From Candidatus Nitrotoga sp. M5 (GTDB lineage Bacteria > Pseudomonadota > Gammaproteobacteria > Burkholderiales > Gallionellaceae), in contig NZ_CAKMNW010000043.1 in assembly GCF_927904885.1 (NCBI RefSeq), positions 1 to 64,000 on the forward strand: a DNA stretch of 64,000 nucleotides, in the 5' to 3' direction. How positions within the stretch are numbered: the first letter of the stretch is position 1; each line of letters starts with the position of its first letter. Below the pieces are notes generated by a model. It was given only the letters and a program-made list of their open reading frames with translations. It had not been told where the DNA came from and did no database searches. The translations under genes were made by a program, and so were the position numbers. Shown here one piece after another: positions 40,230 to 47,426 of this stretch.

Positions 40230-40478
40230 ATGGAACTTAAATATATAAGACACAGCGCAATCGGTTTCGTCCTATGGGCTAAGACAGATGCTTTATGGCA
40301 TAGAAACATGGGGGAGCTAATACTTGAAAAATGCGGTGGCGAAATAATATCGGCGGGGTTTGCGCGGCTAGCGAATGGCAGAGCGCGCTGCTGGGGAAAA
40401 TCTGAAAGCCTCGGGATAGAAAGCGCGCCGGGCGACTCCGAGGCGTTAGCGCTTCAGCTGAAATTAACATGGATCTAA
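40230..40478 (+). CDS. Hypothetical protein
   Basis: 82 residues, ATG two bases after the stop of the zinc-finger gene. Small alpha/beta protein (GFVLWAKTDALWHRNMGELIL; GFARLANGRARCWGKSESLG). Its pattern is common in small phage proteins but I know no function. Confidence 0.5.
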   Translation: MELKYIRHSAIGFVLWAKTDALWHRNMGELILEKCGGEIISAGFARLANGRARCWGKSESLGIESAPGDSEALALQLKLTWI

Positions 40479-40645
40479 AAAAGCTGAAAGCCCTTTGCGA
40501 TTTATGGGAGCAACGCTCCCGAAATTATTATATCGCCGCCAAACATGAAAACCTCCAAATCGAAGCGAGGCGAATTGAAAGCATCGCAGCGGAATGTTAC
40601 GAGTGCGCACAAGAGTTACGGCGCGCCCTAAAAAGCCTCAAATGA
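40469..40645 (+). CDS. Short helical protein before xis
   Basis: 58 residues, below usual size limits. ATG 40469 overlaps the upstream stop by 10 bases, and TGA 40645 overlaps the xis ATG. Composition is that of one long charged helix (LKALCDLWEQRSRNYYIAAK, ARRIESIAAECYECAQELRR in parts). The chained overlaps support it as a real gene; function unknown. Confidence 0.5.
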   Translation: MDLKKLKALCDLWEQRSRNYYIAAKHENLQIEARRIESIAAECYECAQELRRALKSLK

Positions 40646-40920
40646 TCAAATACAAAACAATCGAGCAATTTGCCAAAGAGAGCGGCTATACTGCAGCCGC
40701 AATCCGATGCAAAATAAAAGAAAGCAAATGGCCAGAGGGTGGCGTATGGAAGCGCGCCCCGGATGGCCGCGTATTAATTGACGTGGAAGGCTATAACCAA
40801 TGGGTCGAAAACTCACTGGTGTCAGAGTGGCATCAAAAACCAGCATTGAGATCAACTTCCGCTACCGCGGCACGCTCTGTCGCGAAAGGCTCAAGCTTAA
40901 GCCCTCGCCCACCAACCTGA
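40642..40920 (+). CDS. xis: Excisionase-like protein
   Basis: 92 residues. The first 57 (IEQFAKESGYTAAAIRCKIK, VWKRAPDGRVLIDVEGYNQW) are a typical MerR-like winged helix of phage excisionases, which bends DNA at the att site and favours excision. Residues 54-92 are read from DNA that also encodes the start of int in another frame, an overlap of 121 bases. Position directly before int fits. Confidence 0.78.
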   Translation: MIKYKTIEQFAKESGYTAAAIRCKIKESKWPEGGVWKRAPDGRVLIDVEGYNQWVENSLVSEWHQKPALRSTSATAARSVAKGSSLSPRPPT

Positions 40921-41957
40921 CCCGCGCCGACCGCTTTCGCAGCTCGGTAGTGCTGGCCATTGAAAATGGCACATTCGACTATGAAGTATCGTTTCCGGAC
41001 TCAACCAGGGCAAAACTATTCAACCCAGCCGCCACACCCAAAACAAGCACAGAATCCCACCTCGACACCTGGCTAGACTGGCAAAAAAGCCACCTCAAAG
41101 CCTCCACCTGGAAAGACTATCAAAAAATCATACGCGGCCACATCCTGCCCAGCTTCAGCAACACCGAACTGGCCGACATTAATAAAATAGAAATCCGCCA
41201 ATGGTGCAGCACCCTCACCGCTGGCAACAAACGGATCGCGAACATCCTCTCAGTATTCAGATCCGCACTCCAATCCGCCCTGGACAACGGCTTGATAACT
41301 GCCAACCCGCTCGACGGATTCTCGTACAAACGAAAAGAATCCATCAAAAAAGCCAGCGACGTTGACCCGTTTACAATCGAAGAACAAACCCGCATCCTCG
41401 CCGCCCTAATCAGCGCGCAAGCAAAAAACCTGATTCAATTTGCCCTATGGACCGGCCTGCGAACCTCCGAACTCGTCGCCCTGGACTGGGCCGACATCGA
41501 TGTCGCCGTGGGCGAATGCCGGGTAAACAAGGCCTGGACACAAGATTCAGCCGAACCAGAAGTCCCGAAAACAAAATCAGGGATCCGCACCATCAAACTA
41601 CTACCCCCAGCAATCGACGCACTACGCGCCCAGAAAGAATTCACCTACCTGAAAGGGCTGGAAGTATTCCAAAACCCGCTCAACCTGCGCCGCTGGACAG
41701 GCGACCAGCAGATCAGACAAATGTGGGTGACCATCATGAAGAAAAGCGGCGTCCGCTACCGCCGCCCCTACCAAACCCGCCACACCTACGCATCCATGAT
41801 GCTCTCAGCAGGCGAAAACCCCATGTGGGTCGCGAAACAAATGGGGCACACAGACTGGACAATGATTGCAAAAGTTTACGGCAAATGGATGCCAGACGCC
41901 CAGCCGGAAGCGGGGAATAAAGCGGTGGCGATCTTTGGGAAAATAGCAAATAACTAA
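40800..41957 (+). CDS. int: Tyrosine-recombinase integrase
   Basis: 385 residues. N-terminal arm-binding domain (about 1-70, DUF3596-like), core-binding domain (about 80-170), catalytic domain with GLRTSELVALDW (Arg220 region), YQTRHTYAS (about 324-332), MGHTDW (about 348-353) and the nucleophile Tyr in KVYGKW near 360. It joins phage and tRNA-Ser sequences and lies close to attR, as usual. ATG overlaps xis. Confidence 0.93.
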   Translation: MGRKLTGVRVASKTSIEINFRYRGTLCRERLKLKPSPTNLTRADRFRSSVVLAIENGTFDYEVSFPDSTRAKLFNPAATPKTSTESHLDTWLDWQKSHLKASTWKDYQKIIRGHILPSFSNTELADINKIEIRQWCSTLTAGNKRIANILSVFRSALQSALDNGLITANPLDGFSYKRKESIKKASDVDPFTIEEQTRILAALISAQAKNLIQFALWTGLRTSELVALDWADIDVAVGECRVNKAWTQDSAEPEVPKTKSGIRTIKLLPPAIDALRAQKEFTYLKGLEVFQNPLNLRRWTGDQQIRQMWVTIMKKSGVRYRRPYQTRHTYASMMLSAGENPMWVAKQMGHTDWTMIAKVYGKWMPDAQPEAGNKAVAIFGKIANN

Positions 41958-41969
41958 GGATAAGAAATT

Positions 41970-42182
41970 ATGCTCAACAACCAAGAACTAAATAATCTAA
42001 TCAATAATGCGAAGCGGGAAATCAAGAGTATTTTAAAAAAACTAGAGGACGATGCCAATATTACCGTCACCGATATACGCATCAGTGAATTGGACATAAC
42101 TACAATTAGTGACACAGCAAGCAAAACCATCCGGAGCATTGAAATAACAATCCACGACCCAGGCAGAAAAGGATGGAACTGA
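41970..42182 (+). CDS. Small hypothetical protein after int
   Basis: 70 residues with AAGGATAAG before ATG. N-terminal helix (LNNQELNNLINNAKREIKSI) and a beta tail. It is the last phage gene before attR. No family recognised. Confidence 0.5.
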   Translation: MLNNQELNNLINNAKREIKSILKKLEDDANITVTDIRISELDITTISDTASKTIRSIEITIHDPGRKGWN

Positions 42183-42203
42183 TCTCAATCTAAGATTCAA
42201 ATA

Positions 42204-42236
42204 TTCAGCATTTGTTCAGCATTTGTTCAGCATTTG
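42204..42236. repeat. Arm-type integrase site candidates, right end
   Basis: Three perfect tandem copies of TTCAGCATTTG (42204-42214, 42215-42225, 42226-42236). The third runs into the 55-bp att repeat. The motif matches the two copies at 148-170. Their exact tandem 11-bp spacing (about one helical turn) fits side-by-side binding of integrase arm domains. Confidence 0.65.
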
Positions 42237-42283
42237 CAAAACAGGCCAATGATACTGGCGGAGAGGGCGGGATTCGAACCCGC
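42229..42283. repeat. attR: right copy of the integration repeat
   Basis: Identical to 1-55. It contains the 3' end of the intact tRNA-Ser; the sequence continues into the rest of the tRNA, so the functional gene is on this side. Confidence 0.93.
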
Positions 42284-42346
42284 GTTAGGATATTACCCTA
42301 AACACGCTTTCCAGGCGTGCGACTTAAACCGCTCATCCACCTCTCC
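42256..42346 (-). tRNA. tRNA-Ser (GGA), phage integration site
   Basis: 91 bases with a long variable arm, as in class II tRNAs, acceptor GGAGAGG and CCA encoded at the 3' end (42258-42256). Anticodon stem CACGC/GCGTG encloses CTGGAAA with anticodon GGA. The prophage rebuilt its 3' end with its own copy, so the gene stays functional. Confidence 0.95.
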
Positions 42347-42398
42347 GAAGGCCGCGCAGGATAAACCAGAAAGGTCTTTGTCGCAATCTAAAATAATC

Positions 42399-43163
42399 TC
42401 AGAAACTATTTTTTAGCGTACGAAGTGCCGTAAAAATACTGATTTCGCTGCTATCTTTTACCTGTGTCATTTGCATTGTAGTCGCGATGACGCTTGGTTC
42501 AGCACAGCGTAGAAAAGGGTTGGTGGCTTTTTCCAGGACAATCGTCGATGGTAAAGTTGGGTAACCGGCAGCGCGTAATATCTTTACATCTGCTTGACGT
42601 TGCTTGAGTCGAGCATTGTCGGGTTCGCAGACTAGCGCAAAGATAATGTTGGCCTCGGTATATTCATGTCCACAATATACTTTTGTTTCATCGGGCAAAT
42701 TTGCCAACCGTTGCAGGGAATCGAGCAATTGTGCAGCCGTTCCTTCAAATAACCTGCCACAGCCACAAGCAAACAGAGTGTCACCGCAAAATACGCTGCC
42801 GACGCCCAGATAAGCGATGTGTCCGAGGGTATGACCGGGGATATCAAGAACACTCAGCTTGATATTGAATTCCGGAATTTCAATTACATCACCATCGCCA
42901 AGCTTATGAGTGACACTAGGAATATTTTCTAACCGTGGCCCATACACAGGCACGTTGTATAATTCAATAAGTTTACTAACGCCACCAACGTGATCGTAGT
43001 GATGATGAGTACACAAAATGGCGGCGAGTTGGAGTTTATGCAGGTTGAGATAAGCCAGCACCGGCGCAGCATCACCTGGATCGACCACCACCGCGTATTG
43101 GTTGTCATGCAGCATCCAAATATAATTGTCATTGAATGCAGGGATGGGAATAATATTTAACAT
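42399..43163 (-). CDS. gloB: Hydroxyacylglutathione hydrolase (glyoxalase II)
   Basis: 254 residues of the metallo-beta-lactamase fold with THHHYDH at 52-58, later His/Asp ligands (PGHTLGH, FCGDTLF, YCGHEYT). It hydrolyses S-lactoylglutathione to lactate and glutathione in methylglyoxal detoxification. Divergent from the methyltransferase gene, an arrangement common in Betaproteobacteria. Full family length. First chromosomal gene after the prophage. Confidence 0.93.
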   Translation of the reverse strand: MLNIIPIPAFNDNYIWMLHDNQYAVVVDPGDAAPVLAYLNLHKLQLAAILCTHHHYDHVGGVSKLIELYNVPVYGPRLENIPSVTHKLGDGDVIEIPEFNIKLSVLDIPGHTLGHIAYLGVGSVFCGDTLFACGCGRLFEGTAAQLLDSLQRLANLPDETKVYCGHEYTEANIIFALVCEPDNARLKQRQADVKILRAAGYPTLPSTIVLEKATNPFLRCAEPSVIATTMQMTQVKDSSEISIFTALRTLKNSF

Positions 43164-43211
43164 GGAAATGTCCGTTTTTTATTTAGCTATACTCAAGTAA
43201 AAGAGTATTGC

Positions 43212-43949
43212 ATGTCAACCACAAATACGCTGAATGAATGGTTCGCCACACCTCCTGGGAAATACTTGCTGGGGTGCGAGCAGACATTGTTTGATCATAG
43301 TGTAGCTGGTATTTTTGGCTTCAACGCGCTGCAGCTCGGGCTGGCCGAACATGATTTTCTGCGTGCCAGTCGTATGCCACTGCGCGCAGTGGTTGGGAAC
43401 GAGGCCAAGGTGAAAGTGCGGCTGGATGCAGATGAATTGCCATTCGAATGCAGCAGCTTGGACTTGGTACTGCTGCCGCACGTGCTGGAATTCAATGCCC
43501 ATCCTCATCAAATTCTACGTGAAGTTGCGCGTGCGCTAAGGCCGGAGGGAAATGTCATCATCAGCGGCTTCAATCCGCATAGCCTGTGGGGGACACGGCG
43601 TGTATTGGGTTCACAGACAAATTTCCCCTGGTGCGGAGATTTTATAGCTTTGTCGCGATTGAAGGATTGGCTGGCACTGTTGGGATTTGAAGTGGTAACG
43701 GGACGCTTTGCTTGTTACGCCCCCCCGCTCAAGAATCCAAATTGGCTTAACCGTTTTGATTTTATGGAGCCAGCAGGCGACCGCTGGTGGGCAATGTGGG
43801 GCGGGATATATTTTTTGCAAGCGATTAAGCATGTGCCGGGAATGAACCTGGTCAAGCCAAGATGGAACCGAGGATTAGTTGGCATTTTACCTGCAGCGCC
43901 TAAGCTGAATAGAGGCGTATCGCAGCGTACAGAAACGGAACCTGAATGA
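43212..43949 (+). CDS. SAM-dependent methyltransferase, class I
   Basis: 245 residues. Motif post-I/II pattern [20 protein letters not shown] and [21 protein letters not shown] are typical of the UbiE/type-11 family. The glycine-rich motif I is degenerate (around [12 protein letters not shown]), so binding details may differ. It begins a tight operon with rnhA and dnaQ (4-base overlaps), an order conserved in Betaproteobacteria. Substrate unknown. Confidence 0.8.
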   Translation: MSTTNTLNEWFATPPGKYLLGCEQTLFDHSVAGIFGFNALQLGLAEHDFLRASRMPLRAVVGNEAKVKVRLDADELPFECSSLDLVLLPHVLEFNAHPHQILREVARALRPEGNVIISGFNPHSLWGTRRVLGSQTNFPWCGDFIALSRLKDWLALLGFEVVTGRFACYAPPLKNPNWLNRFDFMEPAGDRWWAMWGGIYFLQAIKHVPGMNLVKPRWNRGLVGILPAAPKLNRGVSQRTETEPE

Positions 43950-44419
43950 GTAAACTTTTGGCAGCAAGTGAAGATATAGTAAAAATTTATACTGATGGGG
44001 CTTGCAAAGGAAATCCTGGCGTGGGCGGCTGGGGCGCTTTATTGCAGATCGATGGCAAGGAGCGCGAGTTATGTGGTGGCGAAGCGCATACAACCAATAA
44101 TCGCATGGAGTTGCTAGCCGCAATCCGCGCGCTGGAAGCATTAAAGCGACCGTGCCGGATAATCCTGCATACCGACTCAAAGTATGTGCAACAGGGCATT
44201 AGCGTCTGGGTACATAACTGGAAGCAACGTGGCTGGAAGACTGCCGATAAAAAGCCGGTCAAAAATGAAGACTTGTGGCGCACTCTGGATGAGCTGGCGG
44301 GCAAGCACCATGTGCAATGGGAGTGGATTAAAGGACATGCCGGGCATGATGGAAACGAGCGTGCGGATGAACTGGCCAATCGCGGTATTGAGCAACTGTT
44401 AAACGAAAGCATGAGATGA
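43946..44419 (+). CDS. rnhA: Ribonuclease HI
   Basis: 157 residues. The four acidic catalytic residues are in place: Asp17 ([10 protein letters not shown]), Glu55 (NNRMELLA), Asp77 (HTDSKYV) and Asp141 (GNERADEL). It removes RNA from RNA-DNA hybrids. Full length; ATGA overlap with both neighbours. Confidence 0.96.
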   Translation: MSKLLAASEDIVKIYTDGACKGNPGVGGWGALLQIDGKERELCGGEAHTTNNRMELLAAIRALEALKRPCRIILHTDSKYVQQGISVWVHNWKQRGWKTADKKPVKNEDLWRTLDELAGKHHVQWEWIKGHAGHDGNERADELANRGIEQLLNESMR

Positions 44420-45135
44420 GACAAATCGTGTTGGATACTGAAACCACCGGTCTGGATCCAAAGAAAGGGCACCGCATTATCGAGCTGGCGGCTATCGAAT
44501 TATGCGACCGCAAAGTTTCTGACCGACGTTTTCACCGCTATCTCAACCCAGAACGCGAGATTGATGCGGGCGCGGCCGAAGTGCATGGCTTGACGCTAGA
44601 ACGCCTTCAGGACGAACCGAAATTTGCTGAGATTGCACCGGCGCTGCTTGAGTTTATCAGTGGTGCAGAACTCATCATTCACAATGCGCCGTTTGATGTC
44701 GGGTTCCTTAATATGGAATTGGAACTATCCAATTTACCTGTGTTGAATACCTATTGTGCATCTGTCATTGACACACTCAAGATGGCCAAAGATTTACATC
44801 CTGGCAAGAAAAATAATCTGAACGCATTGTGTGACCGTTACCAGATAGACAACTCTCACCGCACCTTACATGGCGCGTTATTGGATACCGAGCTGTTGGC
44901 AGAGGTTTATCTGTCCATGACGCGCGGACAGAAAAGTTTATTGGATGATGGAAACAATGAACAGGAAGAAGTGCCGATCATAGTTTCCACAGATTTATCA
45001 CGTTTAAAGCTACATGTGCTGCCTGCTAGCGTTGATGAGTTAGCACAACACGCACAGCAATTAGACGACATCGATAAAGCCAGCAAGGGCGCATGTTTGT
45101 GGAAACAGTTGGACCTTTTGGAGGAGCAGCCGTGA
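44416..45135 (+). CDS. dnaQ: DNA polymerase III epsilon subunit (proofreading)
   Basis: 239 residues. Exonuclease motifs: Exo I LDTETTG (Asp7, Glu9), Exo [12 protein letters not shown] and Exo [17 protein letters not shown]. The C-terminal part binds the alpha subunit. It is the last gene of the methyltransferase-rnhA-dnaQ operon. Length is usual. Confidence 0.95.
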   Translation: MRQIVLDTETTGLDPKKGHRIIELAAIELCDRKVSDRRFHRYLNPEREIDAGAAEVHGLTLERLQDEPKFAEIAPALLEFISGAELIIHNAPFDVGFLNMELELSNLPVLNTYCASVIDTLKMAKDLHPGKKNNLNALCDRYQIDNSHRTLHGALLDTELLAEVYLSMTRGQKSLLDDGNNEQEEVPIIVSTDLSRLKLHVLPASVDELAQHAQQLDDIDKASKGACLWKQLDLLEEQP

Positions 45136-45198
45136 TATCTCATATTAGAAGCACGGCCAAGTTGACAGGCTGTTGAAATCGTCTAATTGCCCGTTGTA

Positions 45199-46449
45199 AT
45201 GAGTGTCGATGTGGATGTATTGATAATTGGTGCCGGCGCGGCCGGCATGATGTGCGCCATCGAGGCTGCTCGCAGAGGGCGCTCTGTGCAGATACTTGAT
45301 CATTCAAAAAAATTGGCGGAAAAAATCCGCATCTCCGGTGGTGGCCGCTGTAACTTCACCAACTTGTACGCCAAGCCAGAAAATTACATATCTGGCAATC
45401 CGCATTTCTGTCGCTCTGCGTTGGCGCGCTACACCCCCCAGCATTTCATCACATGGCTTATCCAGCAAGGCATCGGTTATAACGAAAAGAAACTCGGGCA
45501 ACTGTTTTGTAATGAAGGATCGACTGCCATCATTGCGATGCTAATAAACGAATGCGATGCAGCGGGAGTACGTTGGCTTATGGCTTGCGTAGTGCATAAG
45601 ATTGAGCGCCTCAACTCCCCTTTTCCTCAAGCAGAAGAAGAGCCAGAAGCAAGAGGCAATACGCATCCACCAACCGAACGATTTAGTTGCAATACCAATC
45701 ATGGCACATTCCGCGCGCAGTCATTGGTGATTGCCAGCGGTGGCCTGTCTATTCCCAAGATTGGCGCAACACCATTCGGTTACCAGCTCGCGCAGCAATT
45801 CGACGTTCCCGTGACTAAGCTCAAGCCAGGGTTGGTACCTCTGAGTTTTCATCCAGATGTTTGGGCGCCTTATGTTGATCTCGCCGGAATTTCCGTTGAT
45901 GCGGTGGTAAGTTACGGTGAACACGTTTTTCGCGAAAATCTACTTTTTACCCATCGCGGCCTCAGTGGCCCCGCCATCTTGCAAATTTCCTCTTATTGGG
46001 AACCAGGCCAGCCGCTGCACGTTAATTTGCTGCCGGATCATGACACACTGCAATTATTCGAACAGCAACGAGACAGTCGCATGCTGTTAAGCAACTTTTT
46101 TGCGCAACATTTACCCAAGCGGTTTATTGAAATATGGTGCGCCCAGCTGGCTGGCACTAATCTTTCTGGTAATAAACCCATTAACCAGTATTCGAATAAA
46201 GAGATCACTGCACTTGCCGCCAAACTGCATAATTGGCAAATTACGCCTAGCGGCACATTGGGCTACAGCAAGGCAGAAGTGACCTGCGGTGGAATTGACA
46301 CCCGTGCCTTATCGTCTAAAACCATGGAAGCCAAGGACGTGAACGGCCTATATTTTATCGGTGAAGTAGTTGATGTAACAGGTCAGTTGGGTGGCTACAA
46401 TTTTCAGTGGGCATGGTCATCTGGTTATGCTGCTGGGCAATATTGTTGA
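45199..46449 (+). CDS. NAD(P)/FAD-dependent oxidoreductase, HI0933/YhiN family
   Basis: 416 residues from ATG 45199 (a TTG at 45187 is less likely). Dinucleotide-binding VLIIGAGAAGMMCAIEAA at the N-terminus, ISGGGRCNFTN, and the C-terminal TCGGIDTRALSSKTMEAK and GYNFQWAWSSGYAAG typical of the family. FAD is bound; the physiological substrate is unknown. Confidence 0.9.
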   Translation: MSVDVDVLIIGAGAAGMMCAIEAARRGRSVQILDHSKKLAEKIRISGGGRCNFTNLYAKPENYISGNPHFCRSALARYTPQHFITWLIQQGIGYNEKKLGQLFCNEGSTAIIAMLINECDAAGVRWLMACVVHKIERLNSPFPQAEEEPEARGNTHPPTERFSCNTNHGTFRAQSLVIASGGLSIPKIGATPFGYQLAQQFDVPVTKLKPGLVPLSFHPDVWAPYVDLAGISVDAVVSYGEHVFRENLLFTHRGLSGPAILQISSYWEPGQPLHVNLLPDHDTLQLFEQQRDSRMLLSNFFAQHLPKRFIEIWCAQLAGTNLSGNKPINQYSNKEITALAAKLHNWQITPSGTLGYSKAEVTCGGIDTRALSSKTMEAKDVNGLYFIGEVVDVTGQLGGYNFQWAWSSGYAAGQYC

Positions 46450-46953
46450 ACTTTTGTGGATTTCGATTGAGCAGGTAAGGTGCATAAGCATAGCGCATTG
46501 CACCGAATGAATTTTTCGGCGCAATATTAATTACGCCTTACGACTTAATCAATATTTTCAATGTAATTAAAAACTAGCAGCCTGTCGGACATAACGAAGC
46601 GTAGCGAAAATTTAGCTGCACGAAGGAAGATTTTGAGAGCTTTCACCTTGCGACAAAATGCCTGCTTACCTCATTTGACGATTTTGCAGGGTCATAGTTA
46701 TTCTGTTTTCCCAAAAGGCATCAAAATATTCACCACTTAGCTAAACTTTCAACCGATTCCCTTAAGTTTCGATAAGCTGCCAAGTATTTCTGATAGTTGC
46801 AATACAACTATATTACCCTCATCACTACATTTTTTACTTAAGATATCCAGCATTTTGACGTAAATTATAGATATTGCATCCGTTGCCCATCAGCATTTTC
46901 TCGATATGATTAGATATCTTCGCTACAACTGTTCTTTACAGGTACATAGGGAA
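46450..46953. other. Intergenic stretch between oxidoreductase and pseudopilin genes
   Basis: About 500 AT-rich bases without a convincing gene. A hairpin at 46497-46525 (ATTGCaCCGA...TCGGcGCAAT) may end the upstream gene; it lacks a T-run. Near 46575, AGCCTGTCGGAC resembles the flank of old insertion-type repeats and a partial match (ACAGGCTGTTG) lies at 45164, but no element is identifiable. Confidence 0.45.
46497..46525 (+). terminator. Hairpin after the oxidoreductase gene
   Basis: A stem ATTGCaCCGA/TCGGcGCAAT with one mismatch and a loop of about 9 bases, 47 bases after the stop codon. No T-run follows, so termination is only a guess. Confidence 0.35.
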
Positions 46954-47415
46954 ATGTCCTTTACCCAACGAGGGTTCACATTAATTGAGTTGATGATAAC
47001 AACGGCAATCATTGGCGTGGTTGCCTCCATTGCTATACCCGCATACCAAGATTATGTGGAAAAAACTATAATAGCACTGGCAATCATAGACATTCGAAAT
47101 ATTAGTCGAAGCCTTCAAGACCATTCCAGCCTCAATAACAACTACCCTTCTACATTGGCTGAGATTAATGCAGATACAATTATCGACCCATGGAAAAATT
47201 CCTACCAATACCTTAATCTATCAGACCCAAATATCAAGGGGGTCAAAGGAAAAGCTCGCAAAGACCACAATTTAGTACCAATTAATTCAGATTTTGATTT
47301 GTATAGTATGGGTAAAGACGGAAAAAGCACCTCTCCGTTAACAGCAAAAGCAAGTCAAGATGATGTTATCCGAGCAAGTGACGGACGGTTTATTGGTTTA
47401 GCTTCCAAGTATTAA
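46954..47415 (+). CDS. Type IV pilin-like / type II secretion pseudopilin protein
   Basis: 153 residues from ATG 46954; an upstream ATG (46906) adds 16 unlikely residues. The prepilin signature RGFTLIELM is cut by prepilin peptidase before Phe8, followed by a membrane helix. The C-terminal globular part has [10 protein letters not shown] and [10 protein letters not shown], as in GspG-type major pseudopilins. It stands alone, without other secretion genes, 12 bases before a GGDEF-EAL gene. Confidence 0.82.
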   Translation: MSFTQRGFTLIELMITTAIIGVVASIAIPAYQDYVEKTIIALAIIDIRNISRSLQDHSSLNNNYPSTLAEINADTIIDPWKNSYQYLNLSDPNIKGVKGKARKDHNLVPINSDFDLYSMGKDGKSTSPLTAKASQDDVIRASDGRFIGLASKY

Positions 47416-47426
47416 ACTCAGCAAAA

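Larger units (their letters stand above)
1..42283. mobile_element. Prophage of lambda-like siphovirus type, integrated in tRNA-Ser
   Basis: A direct repeat (1-55 and 42229-42283) bounds a full phage gene set: int/xis, cro/cI switch, CII, primase-helicase, terminase subunits, portal, head protease, capsid, tail tube, tail chaperones, tape measure, tip protein and a holin/M23/Rz/Rz1 lysis cassette. The long tape measure and separate tail tube, with no sheath or baseplate genes seen, point to a long non-contractile tail. No structural gene is visibly broken, so it may be inducible. The left boundary is the window edge, so a few bases of the repeat may be missing. Confidence 0.95.

Noticed and set aside
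46540..46720. Possible insertion-sequence remnant with AGCCTGTCGGAC
   Set aside because: No transposase frame, no target duplication and only one short partial match at 45164; too weak to call.
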